From: Eopsaltria australis
Taxonomy: Eukaryota > Chordata > Aves > Passeriformes > Petroicidae
Reading direction: 5' to 3'
Length of the DNA: 64,000 nucleotides
Assembly (NCBI GenBank): GCA_034509425.1
Contig: JAVTVJ010000787.1
Location: forward strand, 310,001-374,000
How positions within the stretch are numbered: the first letter of the stretch is position 1; the number at the start of each line of letters is the position of its first letter. The translations under genes were made by a program, and so were the position numbers. The notes under the pieces were generated by a model that was not told the origin of the DNA, searched no databases, and saw nothing but the letters and a program-made list of their open reading frames with translations. Below are positions 1 through 11,383 of the stretch, piece after piece.

Positions 1-229
1 CAGCCTTGGGGCCACCCCCCGACCTGCCACCGCGACTCGGGGGACACGGGTTCTCTCTTTGGGCCCAAGAGGACATGGAGCCACCCCTCCCAGGCCTGTC
101 ACCAGGGCTCAAAGGACACAGGACCCTCCCTTGGTCCTGTCACCTGGGTTCAGGTGATGCTACCCCGCCATGCCCGTCCCCGGCTCTCAGGGAACACGGA
201 CCCTCCCCGGGTGCCGCTCCCTGGCGCAC

Positions 230-361
230 CTGCAGCTCCTCCAGCATGGGCCGGGTGAAGAGCCCGCGCTGCTCCAGCGGGTCCCACAGCGGCTCCACCC
301 GCAGCGCCGCCACCAGCCGGGCCCGCCCGCGCCGCAGCGCCCGGCGCTGCTGCTCCTCCAT
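230..361 (-). CDS. CASP9: Caspase-9, first coding exon (N-terminal part of CARD); gene continues beyond left edge
   Basis: Caspase-9 is the initiator caspase of the intrinsic apoptosis pathway; its N-terminal CARD binds APAF1 in the apoptosome. The start codon is at 361 on the minus strand, in a good Kozak context, and 44 codons run to a GT donor directly after base 230. The peptide starts MEEQQRRALRRGRARLV and ends GLFTRPMLEELQ, which matches the first CARD helices of caspase-9 and stops at the same place as the human first coding exon (after the Ile/Leu-Gln of the MIEDIQ-like motif). The frame stays open past the donor into intron, so the tail of that frame is not protein. The left 229 bases are intron 1. 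DNAJC16 is the divergent neighbour, as in mammals. A 20-bp minisatellite begins about 18 bp upstream of the ATG. The rest of the gene (catalytic domain) is outside the window. Identification rests on 44 residues plus synteny. Confidence 0.88.
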
Positions 362-378
362 GGCCCTGGAGCCCGGCA

Positions 379-1110
379 CTCAATGCCCGGAGCCGCCGCT
401 CAATGCCCGGAGCCGCCTCTCAATGCCCGGAGCCGCCGCTCAATGCCCGGAGCCGCCGCTCAATGCCCGGAGCCGCCGCTCAATGCCCGGAGCCGCCGCT
501 CAGGCCCGGAACAGCCGCTCAATGCCCGGAGCCGCCGCTCTGCCCCGGAGCCGCCGCTCAATGCCCGGAGCCGCCGCTCTGCCCGGAGCCGCCTGCCCGG
601 AGCCGCCGCTCAATGCCCGGAGCCGCCGCTCAGCCCGGAGCCGCCGCTCAATGCCCCGGAGCCGCCGCTCAGCCCCGGAGCCGCCGCTCAATGCCCGGAG
701 CCGCCGCTCAATGCCCGGAGCCGCCTCTCAATGCCCGGAGCCGCCGCTCAATGCCCGGAGCCGCCGCTCAATGCCCGGAGCCGCCGCTCTGCCCCGGAGC
801 CGCCGCTCAGCCCCGGAGCCGCCGCTCAATGCCCGGAGCCGCCGCTCAATGCCCGGAGCCGCCTCTCAATGCCCGGAGCCGCCGCTCAGCCCCGGAGCCG
901 CCGCTCTATGCCCGGAGCCGCCGCTCTATGCCCGGAGCCGCCGCTCTGCCCCGGAGCCGCCGCTCAATGCCCGGAGCCGCCGCTCTATGCCCGGAGCCGC
1001 CGCTCAATGCCCGGAGCCGCCGCTCTGCCCCGGAAGAACCGCTGAGCCCCGGAACCGCCGCCGGTCCCTTCCCGCAGCCGCCGCTCTGCCCCGGAACCGC
1101 CGCTCGCTGC
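379..1110. repeat. 20-bp GC-rich minisatellite in CASP9 5' region
   Basis: About 35 tandem copies of a 20-base unit, CTCAATGCCCGGAGCCGCCG on the plus strand. Shortened 16-18-base variants lack the AAT, as in CTGCCCCGGAGCCGCCG. Most copies are nearly identical up to about 1030; then the array decays. It lies immediately 5' of the CASP9 start codon, so it is either CASP9 5'UTR or core promoter. The long open frames across it in several registers come from the periodicity and are not genes. Confidence 0.93.
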
Positions 1111-1239
1111 CCGGAAGCGCCACCGCCTCCGAGTCCCAGAATCACACACGAAGTCAGGCTGGCAGAGCCCTGGTGTGGTCCACAAGGGTCATCCCAGAGC
1201 AAACGAAACAGGATTCCGTCCTTTTGTGTTTTGGTGTTT

Positions 1240-1264
1240 GTTTGTTTGTTTGTTTGTTTTTTTA
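1240..1264. repeat. (TTTG)n microsatellite and T-run at the CR1 boundary
   Basis: Six or so TTTG units followed by a T run on the plus strand directly abut the left (3') end of the antisense CR1 fragment that starts near 1265. This may be the insertion boundary of the element. Confidence 0.7.
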
Positions 1265-1932
1265 AATATCTCCAGGGATGGACACTCCACATCCTCTCTG
1301 GGCGCTGTGTCATCCACACAGCAAAGAAGTTCTTCCTCATGTTCAGATAGAGCTTCCTGTGCATCAGTTCCTGCCCGTTCCTCTCGTGCCATCGCTGGGC
1401 CCCCGGAGTAGAGGCTGGTCCACGCTCTGAGCCCTCCCTGCAGGCAGGGACAGACAGGGACAGGCGGGGACAGACAGGGACGGGGATGAGGGCCCCTCTC
1501 AGCTGTGTCTCCTCTCGAGGCTGAACAGTCCCTGCTCCCTCAGCCTTTCCTGGGCAGGGAGATGCTCCAGGCCCTTCCTCGCCTCCGCTGGCCCCACTCC
1601 AGGAGCTCCCTGTCCCTGCTGTCCTGAGGAGCCCAGGGCTGGGCACAGGGGCAGGGTCACCCCCTGACCTCAGCCAATGCTCCTCCCAGTGCACCCCAGG
1701 ATCCCTCTTGGCCCCCAGGACACTCTGCTGGGCCCCCAGGTCCTTTGCAGAGCTGCTCCAGCAGGTCACCCCCAGCTGTGCTGGTACTTGGGGTTGTTCC
1801 TCCCCAGGGGCAGGACCTGCATCTGCCCTTGCTGAGCATCTTTGGATTTCTCTCTGCCCAATTCTCCAGCCTCTCAAAGTCCTGCTGAATGGCAGCACAG
1901 CCTTCAGGTGGATCAGCCACTCTCCCAGTTCC
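1265..1932 (-). mobile_element. CR1 LINE fragment (antisense, 5'-truncated)
   Basis: Reading the plus strand gives the reverse complement of classic avian CR1 3' sequence. There is a block containing TTCTTCCTCATGTTCAGAT, a block resembling 'CTTCCTGTGCATCAGTTCCTGCCCGTT', the 'CTCCAGGAGCTCCCTGTCCCTGCTGTCCTGAGGAGCCCAG' region (about 1600-1645), and CTCTCAAAGTCCTGCTGAATGGCA near 1873. Orientation is therefore minus. The extreme 3' tail with the TTCTATGATTCT repeats is missing at the left. It occupies the CASP9-DNAJC16 intergenic space. Confidence 0.8.
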
Positions 1933-2375
1933 ACATCATCCCTGGGGAACCTGTTAAATGCCCAACCACCCTCTGGGAGAAGAACCTTTTCCCCAATATC
2001 CAACCTAAACCTCCCTGACACAACTTCAGGCCATTGCCTGGGTCCTGTCACGGTCACCAGAACAGAGATCAGAGTCTATCTCCGCTCTTCCCCTCACGAG
2101 GAAGTTGTAACAGGGATGAGTCTCCCCTCAGTCTCCTCCAGGCTGAACAGACCAAGTGCCCTCAAGCCGCTCCTCTTCCCCTCAACGCCCTTCACCAACT
2201 CCCCTCTGGACGCTTCCTAACACCTTAACATCTTCCTTACATTGCGGCGCCCACACCTGCCCCTCAACACCCCAGGTGAGGCCGCCCCACCGTAAAGCAG
2301 AGCGGCACAATCCATCCCCTCGCTGGCCCGATGCCCCGCAGCACACGGCTGCCTCTCCTGGCTGCCACCATCCCC
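1933..2375 (-). mobile_element. Second CR1 LINE fragment (antisense)
   Basis: A second CR1 copy in the same orientation. The plus strand reads through the typical reverse complement 'CCAATATCCAACCTAAACCTC', the 'AGTCTCCTCCAGGCTGAACAGACCAAG' block near 2130-2156, and a 'CGGCGCCCACACC ... GGTGAGGCCGCCCCAC' block near 2244-2293. It repeats part of the consensus already present in the fragment to the left, so the two are separate insertions or a duplicated copy. Confidence 0.75.
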
Positions 2376-2469
2376 ATTCCCAACCCAACCCACCCCACGG
2401 CACTCCCACAGCTCCTGAGCGGACACCACCTCTCCCTCAGGGCCTCACCTGCCAGGTTCCCGCCGCGGT

Positions 2470-2520
2470 TTCCCGGAAGCGCTCGGTCTCCATGGGGACG
2501 GCGGGCGGGCGCGCCGGAAG
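2470..2520. promoter_or_regulatory. Probable DNAJC16 core promoter with two ETS-type sites
   Basis: The GC-rich, CpG-rich stretch just upstream of the DNAJC16 start carries two CCGGAAG motifs, at 2473-2479 and 2514-2520, matching ETS/GABPA sites common in TATA-less housekeeping promoters. An upstream ATG at 2492 would be out of frame with DNAJC16 if it is transcribed. No TATA box is seen. The transcription start is not determined. Confidence 0.5.
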
Positions 2521-2583
2521 CGGCGGCGCTGGGTGCGTGAGGGCGGCCCGTCCGCTCCCTCCGCCCGCGGGCCCCGCCGGACC

Positions 2584-5500
2584 ATGGAGCCGGGACGGGC
2601 CGGCCGCCTGCTGCTTCTCCTGCTGCTGCTGCTGCCCGCGCTGGGAGCTGCCGCGCCGGGCGAATTCGACCCGTACCGCGTGCTGGGGGTCGGCCGGAGC
2701 TCCAGCCAGGCCGACATCAAGAAGGCCTACAAGCGGCTCGCCCGGGAATGGTACGTGCTGCCCTTGTATCCCCTCTCCGCCCGGCCCCGGGAGGGGATGC
2801 CGGTGTCGGTTCGGTCACAGCGGCGCGGCCGTGGTGGCATGGGCCGCCTGGCCTGGCTCTGCGCCCAGGCTGCCTCGCAGGCCGGGGCTCAGCCTGGCAC
2901 ACGTAGGTGCTTCCACGCCAGCGATCCGTGCTGTAAAACCCTCTGGAGTCTGGCTGCGGGGGAAGAAGTTCGCTCAGAGTCTGCTTATGAGGGGAAAAAG
3001 TTCTCCCAGAATCAGGCTACAGGGGGAAAAGTTCTCCCAGTCTGTCCAGGGGTGGGAGAATTCTTCCGGAGTGTGGCTACGGGGGAGAAAGTTCTCCTGG
3101 AATCTGGCTGCGGAGGGCAAGGTTCTGCTGGAGTGTGGCTGTGGTGGGAAAACTCTCCCAGAGTCTGGCTGCAGGGAAAAAGTTCTTCCAGAGTCTGGTT
3201 AGAAAGGGAGAAAGTTCTCCCAGAATCAGGCTGTGGAGGGAGAGTTCTTCCAGAGTCTGGCTGTGGAGGGAGAGTTCTTCCAGAGTCTGGCTGTGGCAGG
3301 AAAAGTTCTCCTGGAGTCTGGCTACAAGGGAGAAAAGTTCTCCCAGAGTCAAGTGATGGGAGGAAAAGTTCTCTTGGAGTCTGGCTGTGAGGAGAAAAAC
3401 TTCTCCCTGGCAGATTCTAATACACGAGGGTTGAAGTCCCAGTTTGATAGCTCGATGTCCAAGAGCACTTCAGTCCCTGTGCTGTGGAAGGGAGGTGTGT
3501 TGGATGTGCAAACGTTGTGCCCCTCATACAGGTGGTGTGTGGTGAGGGGCAGGCTGAAGGCATAGAAATAAAATTAATAAAATAGGCTTACCTGCAGCTT
3601 TTAGAGCCTGTGTTGTTCTGTGTGAAACATCCCCGAGGCCATGGCAGGAGGTGATTCAAGGAAGAATCTGGTAATTATGAAGGGCAGCAGCCAAGGGAGG
3701 CATTGCAAGGAAGGAGACAGGCTCTGTGTCCTGGGATGGGGCACATGGCACACATCCCAGTGCTGCATTTTTGGGATGGGCTTTGGGCAGGGACAGCACG
3801 TGTTGGGTATAAATCTGATCTCAGCCTCAGGGGTATCATTGCACACCCTCCTCACCTCCAAACAGAGGCTGACAGCTCCACGCATCCCCCACTGACCCCT
3901 TTTCCTCTGGTTCTGCCCCATAGGCACCCTGACAAAAACAAGGACCCGGGAGCAGAGGACAAATTCATCCAGATTAGCAAAGCCTACGAGGTAACACATG
4001 CTTCCTGTAAACTCCTGCTATCGTTAACATTAAGTGACCTTATTTTTCCATACGTGGCTTTGTGCTTTTCCTGTGTATTTCTGTGTGGGAAAGGTGCTTG
4101 ATCCTGTAGAGGTGGACATTACCCACCCCAAAAAGTTTGCTCAGCTTTGTTGACAGAGCCACTGGAGTCACCAGCATGGTTTCTGCTGCAAATACTTTGC
4201 TACAGGTCTGCCCTGTTCTGCCTAAAAAGCCTCAAAGGAGGAAGGAGTGGGTATTCCCCAAGCCCTGCCCAGCTGGGCAGCATCTTGACTGTGTCACATA
4301 TAAAAATACTCTGGGGTGATGTAAGCAATGTTAATCATCACAGGGCTTTGGTCACCTCAAATTATTCTTAGCAGTAGTTATTTGCACATTCTGGAAGTTG
4401 GTTGCTCCAGTTTCTGGCAGCCAAGCCCATGGAAATCAAAGTAAATCCTTATTTCCTAGCTAAAACATGCAGGGCTTCTGGCTGTTCAGTGAAACTTTTG
4501 GCACTTTCTGAACCCTCCAGATTCAAAGAGACACCAGCAAATGCCACTCCAGAAAGGAGTGTTTGTGCTCAGAACACAGGATGTTCAGACCCAAGGGGCT
4601 GTTGGTGACAGAAGTGGGTATAGCAGTCTGGATTTCAGGGCTCCTTTTCTTTGGGCAAAGAGGGGTTTTTACCCCTATTTACCACAGTGAGCCTAGAAGG
4701 ATGTGACGCTTCCTTTTTCCAAAATACTCATCCCTCTGATGTGCAACACGTTCCTTAAGTTATTTACTGAGGGATTGCAGTCAGGGCAGTTCCCCCTTAC
4801 GGTTTCAGGCTATCATTTTTCTCTCATTTACTTCCCAGATTCTCTCCAACGAGGAAAAGAGGGCAAACTTTGATCGCTACGGAGATGCTGGGGAAAGCCA
4901 GGGCTTCTCTCAGCAGCAGCATCGCCAGTTCCACCGCTTCCACGACGGTTTCTATTTTGATGAGTCCTTCTTCCATTTCCCTTTCAATTCCGAGAGGCGC
5001 GACACCTCCGACGAGAAGTATTTGCTCCACTTCTCCCACTACATCAATGAAATCGTGCCGGATAGTTTCAAGAAGCCTTACCTCATTAAAATCACCTCAG
5101 ACTGGTGCTTCAGCTGCATCCACATTGAGCCCGTGTGGAAGGAAGTTGCTCAGGAACTGGAGGCGCTGGGTAAGGATGAGGTTGTTGAGGTTGGGTGTGT
5201 GTCCCTCGCCCGGTGAGGCCGGAGTGGTTTGCCTTCAGGTTTGCGTGACCCAGTTGAACCTGTAGATTTCCTCAGGGATTTTATCCTAATGCTTTCCCAA
5301 ACATTCCTAACTCCAAAGCAGGGTGCTGGACAAAGGAGCAGATTTCCACTGGGCAGTTGGGTTGCAGGGGATCCTTCAGGTGAACGTGGTGCTCTCCTTT
5401 TCCAGGAGCAGGGATCGGCGTCGTTCACGCGGGGTACGAACGGCGCCTCGCCCATCACCTGGGTGCCCACAGCACTCCGACCCTGCTGGGGCTCATTAAT

Positions 5501-8500
5501 GGGAAAATAACCTTCTTCCACAATGCTGTTGTTCGGGAAAACCTACGTCAGTTTGTGGAGAACCTTCTGCCAGGGAATCTTGTTGAAAAGGTAGGTTCTA
5601 GCAGGAGTGTCAGATGCTGCTGCTCCTCTCTGCCTGGAGGTCCCTCTCTCCTTGGCTGTTTTAGTGGCTAATCTGTTTAATTCGGGCTCCAAGCTGGTCT
5701 GTGTCACAAAGCTCCAAACCCTGGAGCTTGTCAGAAGCATTCCCACCCCACAGCTCTGAAATGCTTCACCTTGGAAAGAGCTGATCCTGCTACGTGTTCA
5801 CACCAGTGCTTCTAGTGCTGGCTGCCCCCAGCTGTGACAGCCCACAGCTGCCAGGGCTCTGCCCAAGCTATTCCTAGGACAGGAACCTGCTGGGTTTCAC
5901 TTCCCTCCTCCTTTCTCAGCATTTTACCCAGCAAATTAGGGGCCACTAATTAGGCTGCCTCATAGGTCACATCTGCTAAAAGTCACTGACACAGAGTCCC
6001 ATTTGTTTTGTCCAGTTTACCTTCAGACCTTTGAAACAAGCTGGCAGCATTAGCCCTTTCAAAGTCATAAGTAAAACCTCCTAACTGGTAAAATGTTCCT
6101 GTATTTCAGCCTTCCAGTGATTTTTGACAGAGTCATAAAACACCCACTGCCCCTTTCGGTGTGATGTGGCTGAGTCAGCTCCCACAGCACTCTCAACTGC
6201 CTGGCCTCTGCTTGTGACCTTGTTCACCTCATTTTCCCTTGGGATTTTCACCAAGGACCACTTTCCCCAACAGACTCTTGACTTGTCTTCTGGGTATTGG
6301 AATTAATGGACTTCTCACCCCAAAAAAAGGGATCGTTTCCCCTTCTACAATAAATGCAGCCATTTATGACCTTTCTGAGAGGTATCACACCTGAAACAGA
6401 GCAGGTTTCTTGGAGCTCTCAGGTATCTTTTAACCCTTGCCTTCCCATTTTATATGTATGTATAAAAAATACGGTCCCAAAAGACAGGAAAATTACAATG
6501 CCATTGGCATTGACTTGGAATGGCATCAATAACTAAGAGGGCTGAGGGAAGTCAAGAATGACGGTTTTAATTTACTCATTAATCAGGAATACCTCTTGGA
6601 AAGACCAACCCACAGTCTGCTTCCTACAACACCTGGACAGCCTTTTCAGGCTCAGCCCTCCTTCAGACACAGTGTTGCAGAGCGTTGCTGGTGTCTGACA
6701 GCTCAGAGGTTAAACTAAGAGTCTGCTTCTGTCTAAAGATTACAGATAAAAACTACATCCGTTTCCTGTCCGACTGGAGGAAAGACAACAAGCCCCACGT
6801 GCTGCTGTTCGATCACATGCCAGCTGTGCCATTGTTGTACAAGGTAATGGCATTTCTCTCACTGCGTTGTTGACCTGCTTATAAATCCAGATGTTCCAAA
6901 AGAAAACACGGTACTGCTGTGAGCAGAGGTGGGCTGATGCATCCAGACACCACTGACTGGTTCGAGGAGAGGCAGGTGATTTGTGCAGGTTGGAAGTGAC
7001 GTGGCCAGGTCACCAGCTTTGTTAGGAGCGTGTTTCTTTGTCCTGACACAGTTACCCTTCGTGGTTGTGAAGGTGCAGGTGTGTTTCAGAGGTAGCAGCA
7101 ACACAGGCGCACAGCCTTCATTGGGAGTGAGAGATGTTTGTGGCATATCTGTTTTGGGTTGCTGAAAATCCCACTTCCTAAGAAGCCCCTGCTACCCTAC
7201 AACATGTAAGACTGTAAGAGAAGCTGTGGATTTGTGGAGGCTCCCAGCACGATGACTAAGAGGACGCAAAATTTGGTTCAGTGAGGGAGAGGAAGGGCTT
7301 GTACCTCTCACAGCACACACAATGGCATTCAGACAGCAGGGTGTGTTCTTAGGGCAAAGTCACCATGGGCACTCGGGGGAGAAAATGCTCACTGTAACAT
7401 AAACTGGTGGTTTTCTCCCTCCCAGCTGACTGCCTTTGCCTACCGAGATTACCTTTCCTTTGGCTATGTGTACGTCGGCCTCCGAGGCACTGAAGAGTTG
7501 TCCAGCCAGTACAACATCAACGTCTACACTCCCACCATGATGATCTTCAAGGAGCACATCGACCGGCCCGCTGACGTGGTGCAGGTACTGCTCACAGCCC
7601 TCTCCAAAGGTTAGGGAAAATGGGCACGGAGCTTTTCTGTCTGAGCTGGTGATGAGAGGGTGGTCAGTGGTGCAGTTTGGAGGAAAAGTGTTTGTTCTCA
7701 CCTTAAGCTCAGGCTTTGGAGGAGGAGAGGGAGTGTGAGGACAGGGGAAGCTTGGGGCACTCCAGCCTGTTGGCGAGGTGGGACACAGGTCACTTCCCAG
7801 TCTTGGGGCCTCAAAACATCTTGGGTAATTGCAGGGAGGACCACAAGGGCTGGCAGCCTTCTCCAGGAACATGCAACAGCTTTCCTCTCCTCTTCCTGCT
7901 CATTTCTGACTTATCCTTTCTTTGTCCTTGACAGGCACGAGAAATGAAGAAGCAGCTCATTGATGACTTCCTTTCCCAGAATAAGTTCCTCATGGTGGCC
8001 AGACTCACCAGCCAGAGGCTGTTCCAGGAGCTGTGCCCTGTGAAGAAGTCTCACCGTCAGCGGAAGTAAGTGACGTGTCCCCTTGTTTTGTTTCCCAAGG
8101 CTCTGAGGCTGCTCCTAAAGTCACTTATGGTTTGATTCTGAGGGAAAAGAGCAATGACTGCATTGGATCATGCTCAATATCCACACTGTCAGAGAAGTTT
8201 CTGGGTCATTGGGTGTTAGGAAATGGCCATCTCTGACTACACAAACATAAAGTATAAGTGAGCAATCCAGGCCCCATAGACAAGAGTTAGGCCTCTGCTC
8301 AAAGTTATTCTCAAGACAGCTGTGGGAAAGAGAGACATGAAAGCTGAAAACAAGCTGCAAGTGTCCAAAAGTTAACTTGACAGAAGAAACTGTTATTGTA
8401 ACCTGATAATAATGTAGTGCTCTAATTAAAGAAAGATCCCGTGTGAAACTTCTGTAAGTAAATAATATTTTGAGCACATAAAGTAGTATAAGTATGTGCA

Positions 8501-11383
8501 CTGTCTTATGATTCACATTGAATCTACGTCTTGCTTCTCTCACCACCAACAATTGGGATTGTTGATCATTCCCTCTTACCTCCAGACTGGCTCTTAATCC
8601 CCCATCTCATTGTGTCACCCAGGCACTGCGTGGTCTTGCTTACTGGGGAAGGAGAGAAGTTTGCTGAGGCTTATGAGTCCTTTTTGACTTTTGCTGTGGC
8701 CAACACAAAAGACACGCTGAAGTTTGTGCACATCTACAGCGATCGGCAGCCGGAATTTGCAGACGCCTTGCTGATGGATGAGGAGAAGTATCACGGAAGA
8801 TCAGCTGTGAGGGTTTCCTTTTATTTTTTTAAACCCTTCTTCTTTTAGCCTGTCATTTAATTGAAGCTGTACCTTGATCTGGCACCTAATCCTGGGCAGT
8901 GGTTTGAAATTAATCATCTGTCTACAGAAAAAACCAATCCCTTCCTCTCTGACATCTGCCATGCTCTTGGCTCGTCCAGGTGGTCATTCTGGAGAGACGC
9001 AATAACGCAGGGAAGATCGCCTACAAAGCCTTGGAGGAGGCCTGGCAAGGCAGCAAAGAGGACAACTTTATCCTCCTGGATCTCCTGGACCAGCTGAGGA
9101 CAGACCCTGGCCTTCTTTCATCAGAGACTGTTGTGGCAGACCTGAATGACGAGCTTGCTCCCGTAAGTGCACAGCCTTTCCAGGTGCCTGACATCTGTGG
9201 GCAGTCCCATTATGGTTGTTCGAAGGCATTATTTATATTTTAAAACACCAAGGCAAGACTTTTACAAGATTTCTTGCTTACAGAAGGAAGCTCGTGGAGT
9301 GCTCTGAACCTATTGGGGCTCTTTGTACCAGTTTTGTCATTTGTTTTTTGCTTTTCATTCTTTTTGAACAGATGTTCCTTATCCGATGGTTCTACTCCAC
9401 AGTGGACTACATCTCAGACTGCTGGGACAGTTTGTTTCACAGTAACTGGTACGGATTGGGCATCCATGGTTGGTTTTCACTGCTTCCCTATCACCTTATT
9501 TTAAAACAGATGCAATTTTAGCCTCCTTTTGGGTGGGAGCAGGACAGGACTCAAAAATGGGATGGTCTTTAAGACCCAAGAAACAAGCTGAGTTTCTGGG
9601 GAAGGCACACAGTGTTATCTGAGGTAGGCAGGAACTGAAATTGAGGCAGAAAATATGAACTCACAGACCTGACTGCTGCATGCACATCTTCCCCTCAGGC
9701 GAGAAATGATGCCACTCCTGTCCTTGCTCTTCTCTGCGCTCTTCATTCTCTTTGGCACCATTATTGTTCAGGCTTTCAGGTGAGTGCACACCAAAACGCC
9801 CTCAAGGGATAGCTCCTCAGCCCAATCCAACGCCTTAAACACACACAAAATCACCTTCCTCTGCAGTGACTCGAGTGACACAAGGGACTCTCCACCCTCG
9901 GGGAAAGAAGAGACCGCTGCAAAGACGGAGAAGAACGACGCGAGCTTCAGCAAAGAGAGTAACAGGTTCCCTCTCTCACTTCTCCAGATTGTTTTCTGCG
10001 GAAGCGTTGGCTCAGGGAGCACCTGTGCAGGGAGGTTTAGTGAGGAGCAGAGAAGTGCTGAAGTTGCACAGACATAATGCAGTTGTTGTGCAGGGCAGTG
10101 CAAGCACAGCAAGAAAGGAGGACCAGTGCAGAGCCAGGAGTCAGCCAGCAAGGACAGGGGGACACTAACTGGCTTATTAGACAATTCCCAGTAAGTTTGC
10201 CCAAGACAGCATCCTCGGGGGATAGGTAAAGGTCTGACCCACTCATTGAGGAGATCCAAACCAAGCCATTGCACCAGCTACACTGGCTTTGGCTACAGGG
10301 CACAGGAATGGCTCAGCATAACGGGCTGGCAAATGCACTCTCAGTTTCTCCACCCTCAGTTGTTCCCAGTCCCTTGCTCCCCTTTCACTCGGTCTTTTTG
10401 TTGCAGCAGGATTCCCAAAAAGGGCTTTGTTGAGGTGACTGAGCTAACAGACATCAACTACACCAGTAACTTGGTGCGCCTGAGGCCAGGGCACATGAAC
10501 GTTGTCTTGATCCTGTCCAACTCCACCAAAACCCCCCTGCTCCAGAAGTTCGCCCTGGAAGTCTACACGTTCACAGGGTAGGCTGGGCCCTCTCCCGGGC
10601 TTCTGTTGCTGTGTTAACCACTTGGGTGATGCTGCTCTGGTGACGTGAGGAGTGGGGTTGGCTCCATTTCCAGGAGTGAATGCTTCTGGTGAGCAAAGCA
10701 GCCTCTGCACTCATCAGTGGCAATGAGCCACCAAAAACCAAGAGGCCATCACGGCCAGACTTGGTGATGGTGGCCAGAGGGGTCAGTGCTGGTGCCACTT
10801 TGGCTGTACCTGTGTTTTGAGGTAGAAATAGAAAGCACAACAGTGCTGCATAGACTGAGCTGAAAACAGAGCTGCAGCAACACAGCACTGCCCTGCCTTT
10901 GTTGACAATTCCTTACCTCTCCAACAGAAACCCAGCCGGACTCAGGACACATACTAATCCCACTGTCTTCTCTGCTCTTCTCCCAGAAGCAGCTCTCTTC
11001 ACTTCTCCTTCCTCAGCCTGGACAAGCACCGAGAGTGGCTGGAGTATCTGCTGGAGTTTGCGCAGGATGCGGCCCCCATCCCAAACCAGTACGACAAACA
11101 TTTCCTCGAGCGTGACTACACGGGCTATGTCCTGGCTCTGAACGGCCACAAGAAATACTTCTGCCTCTTTAAACCTCACAGATCAGGGGACGAGGGGGGA
11201 ACCCCGGGATTGTGCGAGGATTACAATGCTTTGCAACACGCGGAAGCCAGAGGGAAACCCTCCTGCAGCCCGGGCTCTAGGTCCATTAAAAACAAATTAC
11301 ACAAATTGTCCTTTTGGATGGAACGCCTTCTAGAGGGTTCCTTACAGAGGTTCTATATCCCCTCGTGGCCCGCGCTAGACTGA
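2584..11383 (+). CDS. DNAJC16: DnaJ homolog subfamily C member 16, complete, 14 coding exons, 777 aa
   Basis: Membrane J-protein, an HSP70 co-chaperone. Coding exons: 2584-2750, 3924-3990, 4839-5169, 5406-5590, 6739-6843, 7426-7584, 7935-8065, 8623-8806, 8980-9162, 9372-9448, 9699-9779, 9867-9965, 10410-10577, 10987-11383. Phases agree throughout, giving 777 residues (human 782). Residues 1-23 are a leucine-rich signal peptide. The J domain is about 26-90, with the HPD motif at 57-59 split after exon 1. A thioredoxin-like region follows, with a CFSC dithiol at 168-171. A membrane segment at about 535-555 (PLLSLLFSALFILFGT) is encoded by exon 11. The C-terminal part is hydrophilic and then folded, ending WPALD. 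All introns are GT-AG; the donor after 9965 (GTTCCC) is weak. The acceptor of exon 13 is a tandem NAGNAG. Intron 1 carries a minisatellite; I see nothing notable in the other long introns. AGMAT converges from the right. Confidence 0.95.
2935..3418. repeat. ~30-bp minisatellite in DNAJC16 intron 1
   Basis: About 16 imperfect tandem copies of a 27-31-base unit. The cores are AAGTTCTCCCAGAGTCTGGC and close variants, followed by a G/A-rich spacer. Two adjacent copies at 3237-3296 are identical with an exact 30-base period; others drift. All six-frame open readings here, including runs of FFQSLAVEGE-like peptide, are products of the repeat. Confidence 0.88.
10401..10410 (+). promoter_or_regulatory. 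NAGNAG tandem splice acceptor, DNAJC16 exon 13
   Basis: The acceptor reads TTGCAGCAG followed by GATTCCC. Splicing at the first AG (exon from 10407) gives Asn-Ser-Arg-Ile-Pro; the second AG (exon from 10410) gives Asn-Arg-Ile-Pro. Both keep frame, so a single serine may be alternatively included just after the membrane segment and its hydrophilic tail. Confidence 0.7.

Noticed and set aside
6..1265. 419-codon plus-strand frame across the CASP9 minisatellite
   Set aside because: Periodic AAAQCPEPPLNARSRRS-like peptide caused by the 20-bp unit; antisense to real CASP9 exon 1.
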